Source: Heloderma charlesbogerti (taxonomy: Eukaryota > Chordata > Lepidosauria > Squamata > Helodermatidae). Taken from it: DNA of 64,000 nt. This document shows, one piece after another, positions 43,155 through 52,930 of the stretch. The notes beneath the pieces were generated by a model, which was given only the letters and a program-made list of their open reading frames with translations, was not told the DNA's origin and did not search any database. Both the position numbers and the translations under genes were made by a program. The stretch spans positions 310,001 through 374,000 of the forward strand of contig JANEZZ010002758.1 in the NCBI GenBank assembly GCA_026122225.1, given 5' to 3'. The number at the start of each line of letters is the position of its first letter. Within the stretch, counting starts at the first letter, position 1.

Positions 43155-43312
43155 GATTATTCATTGTGGAACCGTCTAGGTGCAACCTTAGCAAATGGGG
43201 ATCGAAGCGAGGAAGCTGTAGAAGCCTACACAAGAGCTTTGGAAATCCAGCCGGGCTTCATCAGGTCCAGGTACAACCTTGGAATAAGCTGCATCAACCT
43301 AGGAGCATACAG
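43155..43312 (+). CDS. PEX5L: PEX5L window exon 10 (TPR 6 and start of 7)
   Basis: Encodes residues 410-461 plus two bases of Arg 462: [40 protein letters not shown] and [12 protein letters not shown]. The NRLGA and RSRYNLG motifs line the ligand groove in PEX5, where the equivalent asparagine and arginine residues hold the peptide C-terminus. All key residues are present. Acceptor TGTCAG at 43154, donor GTGAGA at 43313. The 395-bp intron before it is the shortest in the gene and looks free of transposons. Confidence 0.97.
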
Positions 43313-43677
43313 GTGAGACCAGATGGATTCAGCATCTGTGTATATACACAAGCCAGTTCTCCCCCATTATTCTGCTGCCCTCCAGTGTGACGAAGACACG
43401 GAACCCAGGCTGGGGCTATGCAAATAGGAGCAGGATTAGTTTTCAATGACTGGGGTTATCAGCTGTGCACCTTCCAGATGTGTTGGACTACAATTTCCAT
43501 CATCCTGTACCAACAAGGGTAATACATTTCTCCTCCCCCCACTACTGTGTGAAGATGGGAGGTCTAGTCCAATACACCTGGACAGAACCAGATTGTGTCT
43601 TCCAAGTGTAGCCCATTATCGTCTTCCTTACAAAGTTAATGTTTGCCGCTTAAGGACATTTACCCCTCCACCTATAC

Positions 43678-44022
43678 CAGGTGTGCAGGAGGTCTTTCAG
43701 CCTGAGGGCTGAATTCTGTTTCAGAGAAGCTCTTGTGGTCTGGATTCCAGTGGTGGGTGGAGCCAACGGCAAAGAGGGAGGGGCCAAAAATACCCACATA
43801 ATATAGATTACAGCTCTGACAGCCAGTCACTGACCCTCAGGAGGGGCATTTCAGCTGTTGGAATGTGGGGAAAATGCACAAAAGCTGGAAACCACCAAAC
43901 AATTGGTGTTTGGAGGAAAGGGGTTTGGGCCATAGGAAGGGGTGTGGCCATCTGAGGAACCCTGTAGGGCTGGATTGGGACCCCCAGAGGGCCAGCCCTG
44001 GCCCTCAGGTTTTGCACCTCCG
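43678..44022 (+). mobile_element. hAT-type MITE, family 3 (+), perfect target duplication
   Basis: CAGGTGTGCAGGAGGTCTTT to CAGGTTTTGCACCTCCG, 345 bp, flanked by a perfect 8-bp duplication ACCTATAC (43670-43677, 44023-44030). Reference copy for the family. Confidence 0.92.
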
Positions 44023-44030
44023 ACCTATAC

Positions 44031-44783
44031 TCCAGCTGCCAAATCGCTGGCTATTTTGCTAGCTCCCAGATTCAAGACCCCTTTGTAAAAGAAGAAGTTT
44101 TAACACCCTTTTCTGGATACTTGTAAAGATGGGTTCAGGTGAGTCTCACAGGGCAATGGGCTCCCAAGGTTCTGAAGACTGTAGAGAAGGCTGTGCTGTC
44201 TCCATGCCTATGTGCCCTGTGTATAGACATTTTTCAGCAAGTTTAAGTCAAGCCTCTCTTAAAAATCCAACAAGCAATTCTTTATTGAACTGTCTCTTTC
44301 AACGGAACAACAAAGATATAATAACTCTCAGTCCACAGGAAATAAGGAGGTTGTCACAAATGCAGGCTGGGTCCAGTGGGAAATTATTGGTGGATCCTGG
44401 ATGAAGGGGTGAGGCCTGGTAAAACCAGAGTTTTCTCTCCCAGGTCTTCTGGGCCTCCTGTTCCTTTGCTGGCTAGATGGAAAGTAAAGAAAGACTCAGG
44501 CCCAAAGGAAAGTCTTCACTAGTTCTTCTCAGACTGCTAGGATCCAGCTACAGCAGGCCTGGCTAGCAGATCCTTAATTTCCCCATGTATAAACATATAC
44601 ATTCCCCATAGTATAAACATATACATTTCTTGTACTTTAAGACAATACAGAGCTGGGGGCAGCACAAAGGCCCTGCTTCTCTATCCCAACAGGTTAGTGT
44701 CCCCTATAGATGGGAATACAAGTAGACCCTCTCCAGCAGATCTCTGTGGGCATCTGGGCTTATGCAGAGAGGTGCTCTCTATT
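44031..44783. other. Intron 10, unassigned
   Basis: No exon or repeat boundary recognised. Confidence 0.4.
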
Positions 44784-44791
44784 AGATAAAC

Positions 44792-44924
44792 CAGGGGTGG
44801 GCAAGTTGTGGCCCTCTAGATTTTTGGCTTACAACTCCCATCAGCCCTAGCTAGCAGAGCCAATGGTGGGGCTGATGGGAGTTGTAGGCCAAAAAGTTGA
44901 AGGGCCACAACGTGCCCACCCCTG
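44792..44924. mobile_element. Miniature hAT element, intact
   Basis: CAGGGGTGGGCAAGTTGTGG to AACGTGCCCACCCCTG, 133 bp. Target duplication AGATAAAC (44784-44791) and AGATAAAG (44925-44932), 7 of 8. Confidence 0.9.
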
Positions 44925-45810
44925 AGATAAAGAAATAAGAGATGGTTTGCCAGTGCACCAATTGGAAGCCTGAGGTTCAGAACTGTGCCTCCTGGTCCTG
45001 GCACAACCCAATAAAGCCACAGGAAGTGGAGACCAAACGTCTCCTGGGAAGAATAAGCCCCTTCCCAAGCAGCTTCCAGGGGGAGCTCATTTTTAGCACA
45101 CGCCCCATTGCCCTACAAAGTCAGCAGACCAATAAATGACTCCAGTTTGCTCAGCCTGTTGGTGGTTAGCCAACTGTGGTTGATGGTTGTTAAGCAAACA
45201 GCTTCTCTGTGAGCCAGCAGAATACAGTACACATTCTAGATAAGCACAATCTGCATGCACACTCTTTAATGGAAGAAGGTTCAACCATAGTTCATTGTCA
45301 GAAATGTACCCAGTAAAGTTAAGATAAAGGAACCTGCTCCCAATGTCGTTTATTAATTCCAGTAAATGGACCATTTCTCCCAGCACCCAAGTAAACTCAG
45401 GTCTGCCTCACCTGCCCTGAAGGCCTTTTTGTTGTTGTTAATTAACACCAACCCAACTGCCACTCTAACTGAAGATTTGTGTTAAAAGCATAACACAAAT
45501 AAATTATTTTCCTAACATGGTAGACCCTGACGTATTTGACTTTACACCCAGAATGAAGGCAAAACAAATCCGCTGTTTTCAGGAAGCAGGGCTGCCTAAC
45601 AAGCCAAAATCCATCCCTAGGGGAAGCAGAAGTAGAAAAGAAAGGAATTAAGAACTAGTGCAGCATAATGTCCACAAGTGAGAGGCGTGTGCCAGGAAAG
45701 TCCTAGGTTCAAATCCTGCAACAAACCCACCAGGTCTCTCTCTAGGCAAGCCCCTCTTCCTCAGCCTCAGTCACTCCATCTTCAATATAGAGATGACAGT
45801 GCCAATTTAC
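44925..45810. other. Intron 10, unassigned
   Basis: Nothing recognised. Confidence 0.4.
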
Positions 45811-45818
45811 CTTTATAG

Positions 45819-45956
45819 CAGGGGTGGCAAACCTGTGGCCCTCCAAATGTTGCTGGGCTACAGTTCCCATCAGCCCCAGCCAGCAGGGCCAATGGTCAGG
45901 GGTGATGGGAGCTGTAGCCCAACAACAGCTGGAGGGCCAGAGTTTCCTCGCCCCTG
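45819..45956. mobile_element. Miniature hAT element, intact
   Basis: CAGGGGTGGCAAACCTGTGG to GTTTCCTCGCCCCTG, 138 bp; flanks CTTTATAG and CTTTATTC match at 6 of 8. Confidence 0.87.
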
Positions 45957-46120
45957 CTTTATTCAGTACTTAAAAGGACTTTCTGAAATAATGTTTGAAG
46001 CGCTCGGAATACTTCAGCATGCTACACAAATGCGCAGTATTTGTACTCGCACCCTACTTGCTCAAACAGTAAGTCGTTTGGCTTCCTTTGGAGCAGAAAG
46101 CACTGGAGAATTAACAGCAT

Positions 46121-46960
46121 AAGAACATAAGAAGAGCCCTGCTGGATCAGAGCAAGGGTCCATCTAGTCCAGCATTCTGTTCACACAGTGGCCAACCAAC
46201 AGCTGTTGACCAGGAACCGACAAGCAGGACATGAGCGCAACAGCACCCTCCCACCCATGTTCCCCAGCTACTGGTGTACATAGGCATAATGCCACGGATA
46301 CTGAAGGCATCAGGATTAGTAGCCATTAATAGCCTTATCTTCCATGAATTTGTCCAATCCCCTTGTAAAGCCATCCAAATCGGTGGCCATCACTACATCT
46401 TGTGGAAGTGAATTCCATAGTTTAACTCTGCGCTGTGTGAAGAAGTGCTTCCTTTTATCTGTCCTGAATCTCCCACCAGTCAGCTTCAAGGGATGATCCC
46501 AGGTTCTAGTATTATGAGAGAGGGAGAAAAATGTCTCCCAATCCACTTAAGACGCTGAACTGCAGACTGGAAGGTTGGCAGGTCAGCAGTTCGAGACCCG
46601 AGTGCTGCGTGACGGAGTGAGCTCCTGTCTTCAGTCCGAGCTTCTGCCAACCTAGCAGTTCGAAAGCAAGAAATTGCAAGTAGATAAATAGGTACCGCCT
46701 CGGCGGGAAAGGTAACAGCGTTCCGTGCACCTCGGTGTTCAGTCATGCCGGCCACATGGCCACGGAAGCGTCTTCGGACAGCGCTGGCTCTTCGGCTTAG
46801 AAACGGGGAGGAGTACTGCACCCTAGAGTCGGACACGACTGGTTGGGGACACCTTTACCTTTACCTTTTTTAGCATGTCCCCCCTTACTCGCCTGTTCTC
46901 CAAGTGAAGCAATCTCAGCTGTTGCAACAGCAATCCCAGCTGTTGCATATGGGGAATACA
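46121..46960 (-). mobile_element. CR1/L3-type LINE (-) split by a Sauria-type SINE
   Basis: From AGAACATAAGAAGAGCCCTG, through the reverse ORF2 C-terminus (minus frame 46546-46316: KHFFTQRRVKLWNSLPQDVV), to 46545; resumes at 46870 (AGCATGTCCCCCCTTACTCG to CAGCTGTTGCAAC). Counterpart of the + copy at 26401. Confidence 0.87.
46546..46868 (+). mobile_element. Sauria-type SINE (+)
   Basis: GACGCTGAACTGCAGACTGG and GGCAGGTCAGCAGTTCGAGA form the tRNA-like head. Body: GCTTCTGCCAACCTAGCAGT, GTAACAGCGTTCCGTGCACC, GCCGGCCACATGGCCACGG. The tail GAGTCGGACACGACTGG matches the BovB 3' tail, as known for Sauria SINEs, and ends in a CTTTAC repeat. Confidence 0.88.
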
Positions 46961-47122
46961 CAGTTGATTTTATAACTATGCAAGTAGAACATCAAGGGAG
47001 GTAAGCAGAAAGCGCACAAATGCCAGGCTGCAGATCCACTTCCATGTGCGCCCACATGGTGCCTTCAGCTCACAGCTAACTTTCTTGCATCTCTCTCTGC
47101 CTGTCCCACATCAAAATGGCTA

Positions 47123-47125
<3 letters not shown>

Positions 47126-47206
<81 letters not shown>
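47126..47206. repeat. CT then CA compound microsatellite
   Basis: About 21 CT units followed by about 15 CA units. Confidence 0.97.
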
Positions 47207-47207
<1 letters not shown>

Positions 47208-47642
47208 TACATCAGCCCCCTCCTGCTTAGCTGGGGGAAGGGTGTGTCACTTTCTAAGTTCTGATATCATCTCCCATCCAAATCACTCAAGAGGGATCTT
47301 GAGCTATTTGTTTACCACCCACTCCCTGCAAGGAAACATCAGCCAATCATTCTGGGGCATTAACAGGCAATCTAGCTGACCAAAGGAATGACTGCCTAGC
47401 AACCATTGCAGCATTATCAGGACTTTGAAAAGAACAGGGGGGTGATAGGGGGAAGAGTAAGGAAAAAGAATGACAAGAAGACTGATTGACAGTTGCTCCA
47501 GCTGGGCTTCAGACATTGGTGGAGGGGGTGGTACTTTGTATGGGTCCTTCCCACTGACTTGTTTCGCACAATTTAAGCCGTTATCTGATCTTGTGAACTG
47601 GCCCACTAAGTTGCTTGCAATAGTCACACCAAAAAGTTCACA

Positions 47643-48361
47643 CAGTGCTGGCTCCAGGTTTCTGAGGGCTCTCAATAGACCCCCTCCTTCAGTGAGGTGG
47701 CTCACGTGACACAACAGCCCATCATGGCTTCATTTAGGCGCGAGGGCTGTCGTGTTGTGGCAGGTCCCCTTTTTGCATGGTGCCAGTGGGTGCCCGTTTG
47801 CTGTGGTTTGCCGTATTGTGCGGACCCAGCATCGTGGGTTGTTTGAGGGGCTAGACAACCCTCAGATAATCCCCAAACAAGCTATGGACTATTTGAGGGT
47901 TGTCTTCTCCCTCAAACAGCCCATGACACCAGGTTCCCATGACACTGCAAGCTATGAGCATGCTGCCTCCACCGCTTGCATATTCAAAATGGTGGCCAGC
48001 GCACTCTGCTAAGCCCTGTGGGGAAACTAACCCATAGTGGCTTAGCATTACATGCAAAAGCCCCCATGTGTCCACCCTCTCACTACCTTTGTCACCAGCT
48101 GCTATTGCTCCTCATCCTTTTTCTCATCATTGCTACTACCACTTGCTTGCTTGACAGGTAGGGAGCCAGGGAGAAAATCGGTAGAGGCATCTACCGCTCC
48201 TCTTTTTCACCACCGTCTGAGCCAGAGCGAGAGGCAGGTGAACAAGCAGGTTGCAATGACGACAAGGAGGAGCAACTCAACTCTAGGGGGCTCTTGTCGG
48301 TGGGCCCCTGCTGGAGTGTGGGTCCTTAGCAGTTACCCAACCATGCCCACACTATGCCCTG
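47643..48361 (-). mobile_element. hAT-like MITE, family 2 (-), interrupted
   Basis: CAGTGCTGGCTCCAGGTTTC to AACCATGCCCACACTATGCC. Outer flanks AGTTCACA (47635-47642) and GGTACACA (48362-48369) match at 6 of 8. Family body is seen from about 48046 onwards (CACCAGCTGCTATTGCTCC). A foreign segment fills roughly 47708-48045. Confidence 0.75.
47708..48045. mobile_element. Unidentified palindromic insert in MITE
   Basis: Contains nested inverted repeats: GACAACCCTCA/TTGAGGGTTGTC inside GGGTTGTTTGAGGG/CCCTCAAACAGCCC (47837-47925). The ends are not defined. Confidence 0.55.
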
Positions 48362-48369
48362 GGTACACA

Positions 48370-49179
48370 TACCTGTTGCAGGTGTCTGGTTATATGTCAT
48401 CATGGGCCTTGGTTTGACCTGACTAGGATACTTTTGGAGCAGGAGAAAAATCTTCCAGAATTGATCAGAGTTGAAGGCAGAAAACAAACAAATAATATGT
48501 GTACTGTGGGCACTGATAGCTCTTTTGCTATCTCTCAGTCTCTCTGAAAAGATGCTGTCAGTCTCTGGGGAGCTCACCATGTTAATTCATGCTTGAGACC
48601 CTCAGCTTTAAATGTGAGGTGATGCTCTGACGTACTTATGCTGTGTGCGTTATTCCCAGGCAACCCTCCCAACAAACTACATAACAGATACTTTAATAAT
48701 GCATGTTTTTTTTCCTACGTAAGTCTCTCTCAGATCTTCCCATATAAGTTAAATCCATTCAGAATATCACCCATTTTCCCATAGATATTCAGATTTTAAA
48801 AATACTCATTAAAATGCAATTCAGAGGGTTTTGAGTTGAAGACAATTAGTTTACTGATATGATTTCCCAACAGAAGGGAACAAGATGAACTGACGGGAGA
48901 CAAACAGGGTTTTATTTTCACAGAGCTAAATGTGCCATCACTTTCAGAAGTGCCGTTGTCCATCGGTTGCACAATCATCCTACTGTCATCTCTAATCATA
49001 TTAGAGAATTTTATTTGTTCAGACCCCAGCTCATACTGAAAACCCTAATTTGATACACAGTACAAGGATTGTCTAGATCTAAAGAGTCATTGATCTTTAG
49101 AAGTATCAACCACTTGCATAAGGAACTTTTTTAATGTGGACACTGCATTGCAAAGGCACGTAAAAAAAACCCTTTTCAG
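48370..49179. other. Intron 10, unassigned
   Basis: No exon or transposon recognised. Confidence 0.4.
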
Positions 49180-50545
49180 TTAGAATCACAGAATTTGAGA
49201 GTTGGAAGGAACTTTGGAGATCATCTAGTCCAGCTCTTGCTCAGTGCAGTAATCTTGCATCTACATCATCACTGACATATAGATGTCCAGCATTTGCTAA
49301 CACACCTGCAGTGAAAGAAAGCCCACCACCTCCCAAGGCAGACTGTTCTACTGTCAAACAGTTTGATTCCATTAGGAAGGTCCTCCTAACATTTATTTAT
49401 TTATTTATTTATTTGTATTATTAAATTTATTAATCGCCCATCTGGCTGGTCACCCAGCCACTCTGGGCGATGTACAACATACAATAAAAACAGTTTAAAA
49501 CAATAAAATTCTACAATAAAAACATTTTCTAAAATACCCTAACCCACCCCAAATGCCTGCCTGAACAACAACGTTTTTAATGCACGACGGAAGCTCATTA
49601 AAGAGGGGGCATGACAGAGTTCCCTAGGGAGGGAGTTCCACAGAGTGGGGGCCACCACAGAAAAGGCCCTCTCCCTCGTCCCCACCAGTCTAGCTGTCCT
49701 GGCTGATGGGACAGAGAGAAGGCCATCCGAGGCTGATCTTGTTAAGCGGCCTGTCTGGTGCTGCTGGAGGCGCTCCTTAAGATAGGCTGGGCCGGAACCA
49801 TATGGGGTTTTAAAGGTCAAAACCAACACCTTGAATTTGGCCCGGAAAACAACTGGTAACCAGTGCAACTCCTTCAGCACTGGAGTGATGTGATCTCGTC
49901 GGCGGCTGCCTTTAATCAGGCGAGCCGCCGCGTTCTGTACCAGCTGCAGTTTCTGAACCGTCTTCAAGGGTAACCGCACGTAGAGCGCATTACAGTAGTG
50001 TAAATGAGAGGAGACCAGGGCATGTACTACCGATGGGAGCAGATGGTCGGGAAGGAAGGGGCGCAGCCGCCATATCAGATGGAGTTGATCAGCGCTGTCC
50101 AGCTCACAGCTGACACCTGAGCCTCCATGGACAGCTGGGAGTCCAAAATGACCCCCAGGCTGCGGACCTGGTCTTTCAAGGGTAGCCGTACCCCATTCAA
50201 CACCAGGTCAACATCCCCCAGCCTCCTCTTGTCTCCCACCAAAAGTACCTCAGTCTTGTCAGGGTTCAGCTTCAGCTTATTCCTCCCCATCCAGCCACTC
50301 AACTTCTCCAGACATTTGGACAGGGATTCTACGGATTCTTCATTGAGCTGAAATCTGCTTCTCTGCAATTTCTACCCATTGATTCCAGTCTTGCCCTCTG
50401 CAGCAGCAGAGAACACGTTTGCTCCATCTTGAATGTGACAGACCTTCAGATTTTTCAAGACAGCTATCAGGAATCCCCCCATATTTTCTCTTCTCCAGGC
50501 TAAGACATACATAGCTCTTTCAATTGTTCCTCATGGCACTGTATG
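49180..50545 (-). mobile_element. CR1 LINE (-) split by an L2
   Basis: AGAATCACAGAATTTGAGAG and GGAACTTTGGAGATCATCTA at the 3' end; CACCACCTCCCAAGGCAGAC and GGAAGGTCCTCCTAACATTT before the break. It resumes at 50333 with TCTGCTTCTCTGCAATTTCT to CTCTTCTCCAGGCTAAGACA. Older than the L2 within it. Confidence 0.83.
49391..50332 (-). mobile_element. L2-like LINE (-) inside CR1
   Basis: Closely related to the copy at 9081. Minus frames 49979-49539 (LKELHWLPVVFRAKFKVLVL, RAFSVVAPTLWNSLPRELCH) and 50368-50075 (GRNKLKLNPDKTEVLLVG) cover the RT C-terminus with one frame break near 50075. Confidence 0.9.
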
Positions 50546-51739
50546 TATAATCTGTTGCTGTGGGCAATAGTTGAAATCATCTCTGATTTTTGGTCCTGCT
50601 TAAAAAACCTACTAAACCTGTTTGACCCAATCTTGGAAGATAGCAAGAGAAAATGAATGATTGTCTTCACCACAGGCAACAATGGCTCTAGCTGTCAACT
50701 TCTCTCCAAAACCATTTTCCGTCTCCAACATAAGAAAGAATTTAACAGTCAATCTCTAAGTGTGAGCTCCTCTGTCCACCAAGGTCAGTGGGACTTATTT
50801 CCTAGTAAGTGTGCTTAGGATTGTCGCTAGAGATGTATGAATTTTGTTAAATCCATTACGTCTGTGTTTTGCAGTTTGTCCAGTGTCTTTTATTCCATCA
50901 TCTGCTCATTGACATAATCAGATTTTTTAAAATCACGATTTCATTCTACTCGTCCTAATTCACAGTAGCAAATGTGCTAATCTGCATTAGTTAACTAACT
51001 AATGAGGGCTGGCCCATTTGGGCAAGTGCATATTAGTGCTAATGAGTATTAGCGCTAATGTGAATTAGCACCACCCACCCCACGGAATCCACATGACTCA
51101 GAAAAAGCTGGTTCACTGCAGAATCCGCAGGTTGAATTCATAGGAATCCGAACTCATGTCTCCAATATTCCTAAGGAATTGTAACCTACGCCTTAGGGAG
51201 GAAAAAAGTTGCCTTCAACTCAAAATATACTGGGTTGTATTTCATGGATTATAGGGCTGTGGGAGGGCTCTGAATATTTCCAAGCAATTGTGTGATGCTT
51301 TCAGTGGTTTGTCTTACATGAGAAGACTGTGTCAGGAAATATATAAACATGAGAATGTATTAATTATGTATTATTAACATTTATATGTCACTTCATCTGC
51401 TAAAAAGCCATCAAGGTGGTATACAACCATTTAAAATATCAAAACCTCAACACAACGAAAATGTACATTAAAACCAGTAAAAAATATATTAAAACAACAC
51501 ATTTTAAAAGGCTAAATTACAAAAATGTGTCTTCATGCTCTTTCTAAAGGCCAAGAGAGTACGGGACAATTGTAGTTCGTGAGGGATAACATTCCTTAGT
51601 TTGGGGGCAATGCAGGAGAAAGCCCAGCTTTCTCTTGTGAATACTAACATTTATTAATTAGATTTTGCTGCTTGGGATTCTGAGGTTGCAGAAGTGTGGG
51701 TCCCAGTTTTTACATGTTTGATTCTCTTCCACACCACAG
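50546..51739. other. Intron 10, end part
   Basis: 50780-50825 is a Harbinger-like fragment. 51370-51640 resembles an old reverse L2 3' end (ATGTCACTTCATCTGC), ending about 100 bp before the last exon. The rest is unassigned. Confidence 0.4.
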
Positions 51740-51944
51740 AGAGGCAGTCAGCAATTTCCTCACAGCTCTCAATTTGCAAAGAAAGAGTCGGAATCAACAG
51801 CATGTTCCTCACCCTGCGATTTCAGGTAATATCTGGGCAGCTCTTCGGATCGCTTTGTCTATGATGGACGAGCCAGAACTTTTTCAGGCTGCTAATATAG
51901 GTGACCTAGATGTTCTATTAAAAGCTTTCAGCATTGAGCCCTAA
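51740..51944 (+). CDS. PEX5L: PEX5L window exon 11 (C-terminus and stop)
   Basis: Completes Arg 462 and encodes residues 463-529 and the TAA stop at 51942-51944. It holds EAVSNFLTALNLQRKSRNQQ, the conserved VPHPAISGNIWAALRIAL helix and the family C-terminus DLDVLLKAFSIEP. The C-terminal helical bundle packs on the TPR groove in PEX5. Acceptor CCACAG at 51739. The stop is followed directly by a CA-rich repeat in the 3' UTR. Differences from mammals are conservative. Confidence 0.97.
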
Positions 51945-52000
51945 CACACACACACTCTCTCTCACTCAGATACACACACACACACACACACACATACACA
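51945..52000. repeat. CA-rich repeat right after the stop codon
   Basis: Interrupted CACA/CTCT repeats occupy the first 56 bases of the 3' UTR. Confidence 0.9.
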
Positions 52001-52301
52001 CAAGCCCTCTCAAAAAAAGAAAAGGAAACCAACTCATTCTATACAGGAATGCAAATGTCATGAAATTCCCAAATTGAACAAAGACAGCCTGGACACTTTC
52101 CAGCAGAAAGGGTTCTGCGGGATTCTACTCGATCTCCAAAAAGAAGTTAAAAAGCACAAAACTTTGTAAATATCACTTCACTCCAACGCTCATGATGGAT
52201 TCCAGTGAACAGCTACCAACGCGCACATGGGAGTTGGATGAAACAACCTCACCTAAATATTCCTTGCGACATGCACCTGTATAAAGAAATAATGATTTAA
52301 A

Positions 52302-52519
52302 CATCATGGTGTAGTGGCAACAGTGTTGGACTAGGAGCTGGGAGATCCGGGTTCTAGTCCCCACTCGGCCATGGAATCTCACTGGGTGACTTGGGGCCAG
52401 TCACAGACTCTCAGCCCAACCCACCTCACAGGGTTGTTGTTGTGAGGATAAAATGGAGAGGAGGAGGATAATGTAAGCCGCCTTGGGTTCCTTGCAAGAG
52501 GAAAAAAGGCGGGGTATAA

Positions 52520-52550
<31 letters not shown>

Positions 52551-52552
52551 GC
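52302..52552 (+). mobile_element. tRNA-derived SINE, second family (+), in 3' UTR
   Basis: ATGGTGTAGTGGCAACAGTG head, GGGTTCTAGTCCCCACTC B box, body as at 8555, tail of seven AATC units (52524-52551). Confidence 0.88.
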
Positions 52553-52599
52553 TACATATGCCTAAGAGCACACAAAAAATGATGTTTGGCAGTGTTTCC

Positions 52600-52930
52600 T
52601 ACGGCAGTCTTCCCCAGCCTGCTGCCCTCCAGATGTATTGGACTGCAACACCCATCTTTCCCAGCCAGTATTTATTTATTTTTTTATTTATTGTATTTTT
52701 ATCCTGCTCCTCAGCCACAAAAGGCTTCTGGAGCAGCTTACAATCAATGAGCAAAGAAGACAGTCCTTGCCCACAGACTTGCAATCTAAAAAAGACATGA
52801 CACACAAGGAAAAGGCAATGGGAAGGGAAGAGGGAGAAGTACTTCAAACCTCAGTATGGCCATGCTAGTTGGGGATGATGGCTGTTGAAGTCCAATACAT
52901 GTGGAGAGCACCAGGTTGGAGAAGTCTGTG
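52600..52930. mobile_element. Miniature hAT element split by a LINE 3' end
   Basis: CTTCCCCAGCCTGCTGCCCT and CCCATCTTTCCCAGCCAGTA (left), GGCCATGCTAGTTGGGGATG to CACCAGGTTGGAGAAG (right). Between them 52670-52852 is an A/T-rich reverse L2-like 3' end flanked by CAGTAT on both sides. Confidence 0.75.

Larger units (their letters stand above)
7388..51944 (+). other. PEX5L: PEX5L (TRIP8b) gene: last eleven coding exons and introns
   Basis: Eleven exons read in one continuous frame into a 529-residue C-terminal portion of PEX5-related protein, close in sequence and length to the matching part of mammalian PEX5L (about 626 residues in full). The family binds HCN pacemaker channels and controls their surface expression and gating in neurons; it is a paralogue of the peroxisomal import receptor PEX5. 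Introns measure about 0.65, 3.1, 12.1, 10.0, 1.15, 2.05, 3.7, 1.4, 0.4 and 8.4 kb. All carry GT-AG ends and no frameshift or stop is seen, so the gene looks functional. The first coding exons, with alternative starts in mammals, are not in the window. Distinguished from PEX5 by the TRIP8b-specific region in exons 2-5 and by its C-terminus. Confidence 0.97.

Noticed and set aside
47116..47379. 87-codon frame of Leu-Ser repeats
   Set aside because: Translation of a CT/CA microsatellite.
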